From Rhizobium sp. BK602 (GTDB taxonomy: Bacteria; Pseudomonadota; Alphaproteobacteria; Rhizobiales; Rhizobiaceae), in assembly GCF_014195095.1 (NCBI RefSeq), contig NZ_JACIBC010000005.1, positions 62,001 through 126,000 of the forward strand: DNA of 64,000 nucleotides. The letters run 5' to 3'. Numbering within the stretch: the stretch's first letter is position 1; every line of letters starts with the position of its first letter. The position numbers and the translations under genes are program-made. The notes beneath the pieces are model-generated. The model worked only from the letters and a program-made list of their open reading frames with translations. It searched no databases and was not told where the DNA came from. Positions 61,290 through 64,000 of the stretch are shown in pieces.

Positions 61290-62228
61290 ATGACCATGCA
61301 TAACTTGCCTCGGGCCCGCAGTCTTGCTGCGGCCGCGACGCTCTTTTGCGCCTTGCTTTCGGCCACATCCGCACTTGCAGTCGAAAACGGCGCCACCATT
61401 ACGCCTTTCGGCGTTTTCGATTTCAGTGCCGGAATGTTGCCGCCGAAAACATCGATCGGGACGTTCGGCGTCCGGGTCACCTATTATGGCGCCCATACGC
61501 TGAAGGACAGCCACGGCCATTCGATCGACAACGACTTTGACCTCAACGTCAAAACCATCGGCCTCGCCTATATCAGAATGACGGATCTGGAGCTTTTCAA
61601 TGCGACGGTCGGCTTCGGCACGGTCATCCCCGTCGTCGATATCGATGGCAGCCTGACCGTCCCGACGCCCGGCGGACCTTTCGACATTTCCGGTGATGAT
61701 CTTGCACTGGGCGACGTCCAGTTCATGCCGATCATGCTGCAATGGAACGCACCGCCGAACTGGTTCGTGAACGCATCGCTGCAGGTACAGGCACCGACAG
61801 GCCACTACAACGTGAATGAGCCTTTCAATGCGGGCGTCAATCACTGGGCGATCGCTCCGGTCCTCGGGGCGACCTATCTGTCCGACAGTGGCTTCGAAGT
61901 ATCCTCGCGCATCGAACTGAACTTCAACACGGAGAATCCCGACACCGACTACACCAGCGGCGTCGAATACAAGCAGGAATTCGCCATCGGGCAGCATGTC
62001 GGCCCGTGGACCCTGGGCGTCGGCGGCTATTTTTACCAGCAGTTGACGGACGACAAGGGGCCTGGCGTGACCGACGGCAACCGCGCCCGCGTCATGGCGC
62101 TCGGCCCGGCAATCAGCTTTTTCGATCCCGGCAAGCCGATCGTGACGCTGCACGCCTACAAGGAATTCGCGGCCGAAAACCGGGCGGAAGGCATCAACGT
62201 CGCCTTGCGCATCGGCATGTCGTTTTGA
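61290..62228 (+). CDS. Outer-membrane channel of the MetA/SphA phenol-degradation type
   Basis: 312 aa. Signal peptide (RSLAAAATLFCALLSATSAL, cleavage near ALAVE). The mature part has alternating beta-strand pattern ending in an aromatic residue (RIGMSF), as outer-membrane barrels do. Segments WNAPPNWFVNASLQVQAPTG and NHWAIAPVLGATYLSDSGFE match the MetA-pathway phenol-degradation family of proteins found in aromatic degradation clusters. It should let an aromatic or hydrophobic compound through the outer membrane. It precedes the MFS gene by 11 bases. Confidence 0.85.
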   Translation: MTMHNLPRARSLAAAATLFCALLSATSALAVENGATITPFGVFDFSAGMLPPKTSIGTFGVRVTYYGAHTLKDSHGHSIDNDFDLNVKTIGLAYIRMTDLELFNATVGFGTVIPVVDIDGSLTVPTPGGPFDISGDDLALGDVQFMPIMLQWNAPPNWFVNASLQVQAPTGHYNVNEPFNAGVNHWAIAPVLGATYLSDSGFEVSSRIELNFNTENPDTDYTSGVEYKQEFAIGQHVGPWTLGVGGYFYQQLTDDKGPGVTDGNRARVMALGPAISFFDPGKPIVTLHAYKEFAAENRAEGINVALRIGMSF

Positions 62229-62239
62229 GGGAGGCTGGG

Positions 62240-63475
62240 ATGCAACAAGCAAACATCGCGCAACCCCTTCCCCGCCAGGCCGGTCCGGCTCAAGGCTTCG
62301 TCATCCAGATCGCAAGCAGCCTCACGATCATGGGCGCCGTCATGGTCGCGCCGATGCTGCCCAAGATCGGCGCCGAGTTTGGGGCGGCCGCCCCGCAGGC
62401 GGCGGAAATTGTGCCGCTCGTCGCCACCGGGCCGGCGCTCGCTATCGCCCTCTTTGCACCGATCGCCGGCCTGCTGGCCGACCGGTTCGGCCGCAAAGCC
62501 ATGCTCGTTCTGGGCACGATCCTCTACGGCATTTTCGGTTTCCTGCCGGCGACGCTGCACGACCTCAGTTCGATCCTGCTTGCACGCTTCCTTTTCGGCT
62601 GCTCGGAGGCGATCATCATAACCTGCTGCACGACCTTGATCGCCGACTACTGGATCGGAGAAGAGCGCTCGAAATACATCAACAGGCAGGTGGTGACGAT
62701 CGGTATTGTCGGCTCGATCTTTTTCGTCATCGGCGGCGCAGCGGGCGAAACGTCCTGGCGCTACCCCTTCTATCTTTACCTGCTGCCTTTGCTGCTCCTG
62801 CCCTTGTTGATCAGAACGCTGTGGGAACCGGCACGGCGCCTGGAACAGACGACACAGGCGCATGAGTTTACGCGCGGGGAAATCTGGCGCACGGTTCTTT
62901 CCTGCTATTTCATGATTTTCGTGGGCATGATTGCCTCATTCGTGGTGCCGGTCATGGCACCGGGCATCCTGGTCTCGCTCGGCGTTACCTCAACCTCGCT
63001 GATCGGGCTTTGCACGGGGCTCGGCCTTCTTGCCACGCTTGCCGGCTCCATTGCCTGGCCGACGACCCGCAACCGCCTCGGCATCGCCGGCACCAACGCT
63101 CTCATGCTGACGCTGATCGCGCTTGGCCTGTGGCTGCTCACATGTGCCGAGAGCTATCAGGCGGCCCTTGCCGCCGTCGCCATCCATGGTCTGGGCGCGG
63201 GGTATCTTGTGCCAAACCTGATGCTGCCGCTGCTGACGAAACTTCCGGCGCGATACCGCGCCAAAGGCGTGGGCGGCTTCACCTCCTGCCTCTATCTGGG
63301 CCAGTTTGCGAGCCCGCTCATCATCATCGCCATTGCCCAAAGCTTTGGTGGAATGCCGCGGGGACTGACGAGCGCGATCAGCGTCTGGGCCGGCTTCATG
63401 CTGGTGTTGGCGGCGCTATGGGGCGTCCTCAGTCTGGTTGCCGGCAGCCGTCGGCGGCAGCCTGCCGCATCCTGA
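62240..63475 (+). CDS. MFS transporter
   Basis: 411 aa from the ATG at 62240 with GGGAGG upstream. Twelve helices; the loop after helix 2 has the MFS signature GLLADRFGRKAMLVLGTILY. The start and overall form are like the drug/aromatic-acid H+ symporters. Placed between an outer-membrane channel gene and an amidase gene, it is probably an importer for the amide or aromatic compound, though export cannot be ruled out. Cytoplasmic membrane. Confidence 0.87.
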   Translation: MQQANIAQPLPRQAGPAQGFVIQIASSLTIMGAVMVAPMLPKIGAEFGAAAPQAAEIVPLVATGPALAIALFAPIAGLLADRFGRKAMLVLGTILYGIFGFLPATLHDLSSILLARFLFGCSEAIIITCCTTLIADYWIGEERSKYINRQVVTIGIVGSIFFVIGGAAGETSWRYPFYLYLLPLLLLPLLIRTLWEPARRLEQTTQAHEFTRGEIWRTVLSCYFMIFVGMIASFVVPVMAPGILVSLGVTSTSLIGLCTGLGLLATLAGSIAWPTTRNRLGIAGTNALMLTLIALGLWLLTCAESYQAALAAVAIHGLGAGYLVPNLMLPLLTKLPARYRAKGVGGFTSCLYLGQFASPLIIIAIAQSFGGMPRGLTSAISVWAGFMLVLAALWGVLSLVAGSRRRQPAAS

Positions 63476-63546
63476 AATCAACATCTTCGTCGCAGCCATC
63501 CCCTGGCTGCGGGTTGCCTCTTTATCATTCGCAATGGAACAGAGCG

Positions 63547-64000
63547 ATGAACATCACTTCGAACGCACAGACCCAGCCGGACGGATTGGCTACCGCGGAT
63601 GCCATCCGGCAAGGCCATTACACTGCGGCGGAAGCCGCTGCCCAGGCGCTGGAGCGCATGCGGCGCATCAACCCGCAGCTGAACGCATTGGTGGACGATC
63701 TCGGCGAAGAGGCCATGCGGTCCATTCCCGCGCAGCCCGCCGGCGTGTTCGGCGGCGTCCCGACCCTCGTCAAGGACCTTTTCATGCCGGTCAAGGGCGC
63801 CCGCATGACCAACGGGTCTCTGGTCACGAAGACCGCGATCGCGCCTTTCGATGCCGAAGTCGTCGCCCGCGGACGGGCGACCGGCATCACGATACTGGGA
63901 ACGACGACATCGCCGGAATTCGGCAACTCCTACACGACCGAATCCCGCCTTCTCGGCGCCACCGCCAATCCCTGGTCGCCGGCCCATACCGCCGGCGGGT
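63547..64000 (+). CDS. Amidase signature family enzyme, 5' part only
   Basis: The first 151 codons are in the window and the frame is open to the end. The amidase signature is beginning: catalytic Lys in FGGVPTLVKDLFMPVKGARM, then the conserved SPEFGNSYTTESRLLGATAN and PWSPAHTAGG leading to the Ser-cis-Ser-Lys triad beyond the edge. The enzyme hydrolyses an amide to acid and ammonia in the cytoplasm. Position behind the channel and MFS genes suggests uptake and hydrolysis of one amide substrate. Confidence 0.88.
   Translation, partial: MNITSNAQTQPDGLATADAIRQGHYTAAEAAAQALERMRRINPQLNALVDDLGEEAMRSIPAQPAGVFGGVPTLVKDLFMPVKGARMTNGSLVTKTAIAPFDAEVVARGRATGITILGTTTSPEFGNSYTTESRLLGATANPWSPAHTAGG

Noticed and set aside
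60660..62252. 530-codon minus-strand frame across the AraC and outer-membrane channel genes
   Set aside because: It spans two well-supported plus-strand genes and the gap between them, with no recognisable domain.
1..64000. CRISPR arrays, tRNA or rRNA genes, toxin-antitoxin pairs, phage genes
   Set aside because: Looked for regular short repeats, conserved RNA segments and small paired genes; none seen. Small RNA genes without strong structure could be missed by eye.

Overview
The window is about 64 kb of GC-rich, gene-dense DNA that looks like a Rhizobiaceae chromosome or large replicon (Rhizobium/Sinorhizobium/Agrobacterium type). The evidence is the alternative cytochrome oxidase operon of the CoxMNOP kind, a MucR/Ros zinc-finger regulator, a class III cyclase with TolB-like and TPR parts, two intergenic palindromic elements resembling the rhizobial RIME family, and many uptake and catabolism operons. 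I see no rRNA, tRNA, CRISPR array, phage or intact insertion sequence. The only mobile-element trace is an IS481-type transposase remnant near 24.8-25.1 kb.

Layout. (a) 0-2.6 kb: end of a feruloyl-CoA hydratase/lyase gene and an NDP-forming (feruloyl-type) acyl-CoA synthetase, followed by an AraC remnant. (b) 3-6.3 kb: exported ankyrin protein, exported YHS protein and the cyclase. (c) 6.8-11.6 kb: copper amine oxidase, a 57-aa membrane peptide and an APC permease, with a divergent AraC regulator. (d) 11.7-20.5 kb: cyclitol/rhizopine-like cluster: divergent LacI regulator, membrane di-iron hydroxylase, sugar-type ABC transporter, Rieske ferredoxin, TIM-barrel isomerase, PanB-like protein, inositol 2-dehydrogenase and an HTH-only RpiR protein. 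(e) 20.5-25.8 kb: MYG1-like protein, two hypotheticals, GH3 glycosidase, broken FAH and transposase remnants, and a cupin. (f) 25.8-31.7 kb: alternative haem-copper oxidase operon, cytochrome c and a DUF2189-like membrane protein. (g) 32.3-35.8 kb: small and regulatory genes and an L,D-transpeptidase. (h) 36-58.7 kb: a large aromatic-degradation island. (i) 59.2-64 kb: universal stress protein, AraC regulator, outer-membrane channel, MFS transporter and the start of an amidase.

The aromatic island holds two long minus-strand operons with the same ABC order (binding protein, two ATPases, two permeases). Operon A (48161 down to 38830): hydroxyquinol-type intradiol dioxygenase, maleylacetate reductase, ABC transporter, TfdB-like flavin hydroxylase, second hydroxyquinol-type dioxygenase. 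Operon B (58656 down to 49328): SDR, ABC transporter, zinc alcohol dehydrogenase, alpha/beta hydrolase, FADH2-dependent monooxygenase and its flavin reductase. Together they can plausibly import a polyphenol-like compound, trim and hydroxylate it to hydroxyquinol, cleave the ring and reduce maleylacetate to 3-oxoadipate. The promoter regions of A and B share a 26-bp block identical at 25 positions (48205-48230 and 58704-58729), which suggests one regulator, most simply the LysR protein divergent to A, serves both. A second, paralogous LysR gene (37753) is divergent to a PcpA/MhqO-like ring-cleavage dioxygenase and esterase pair.

The best candidates for undescribed biology are this split two-transporter regulon and the cyclitol cluster with its PanB-like enzyme that has lost the PanB catalytic residues. 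All functional assignments come from reading the sequence and from recalled family motifs; no database search was run.
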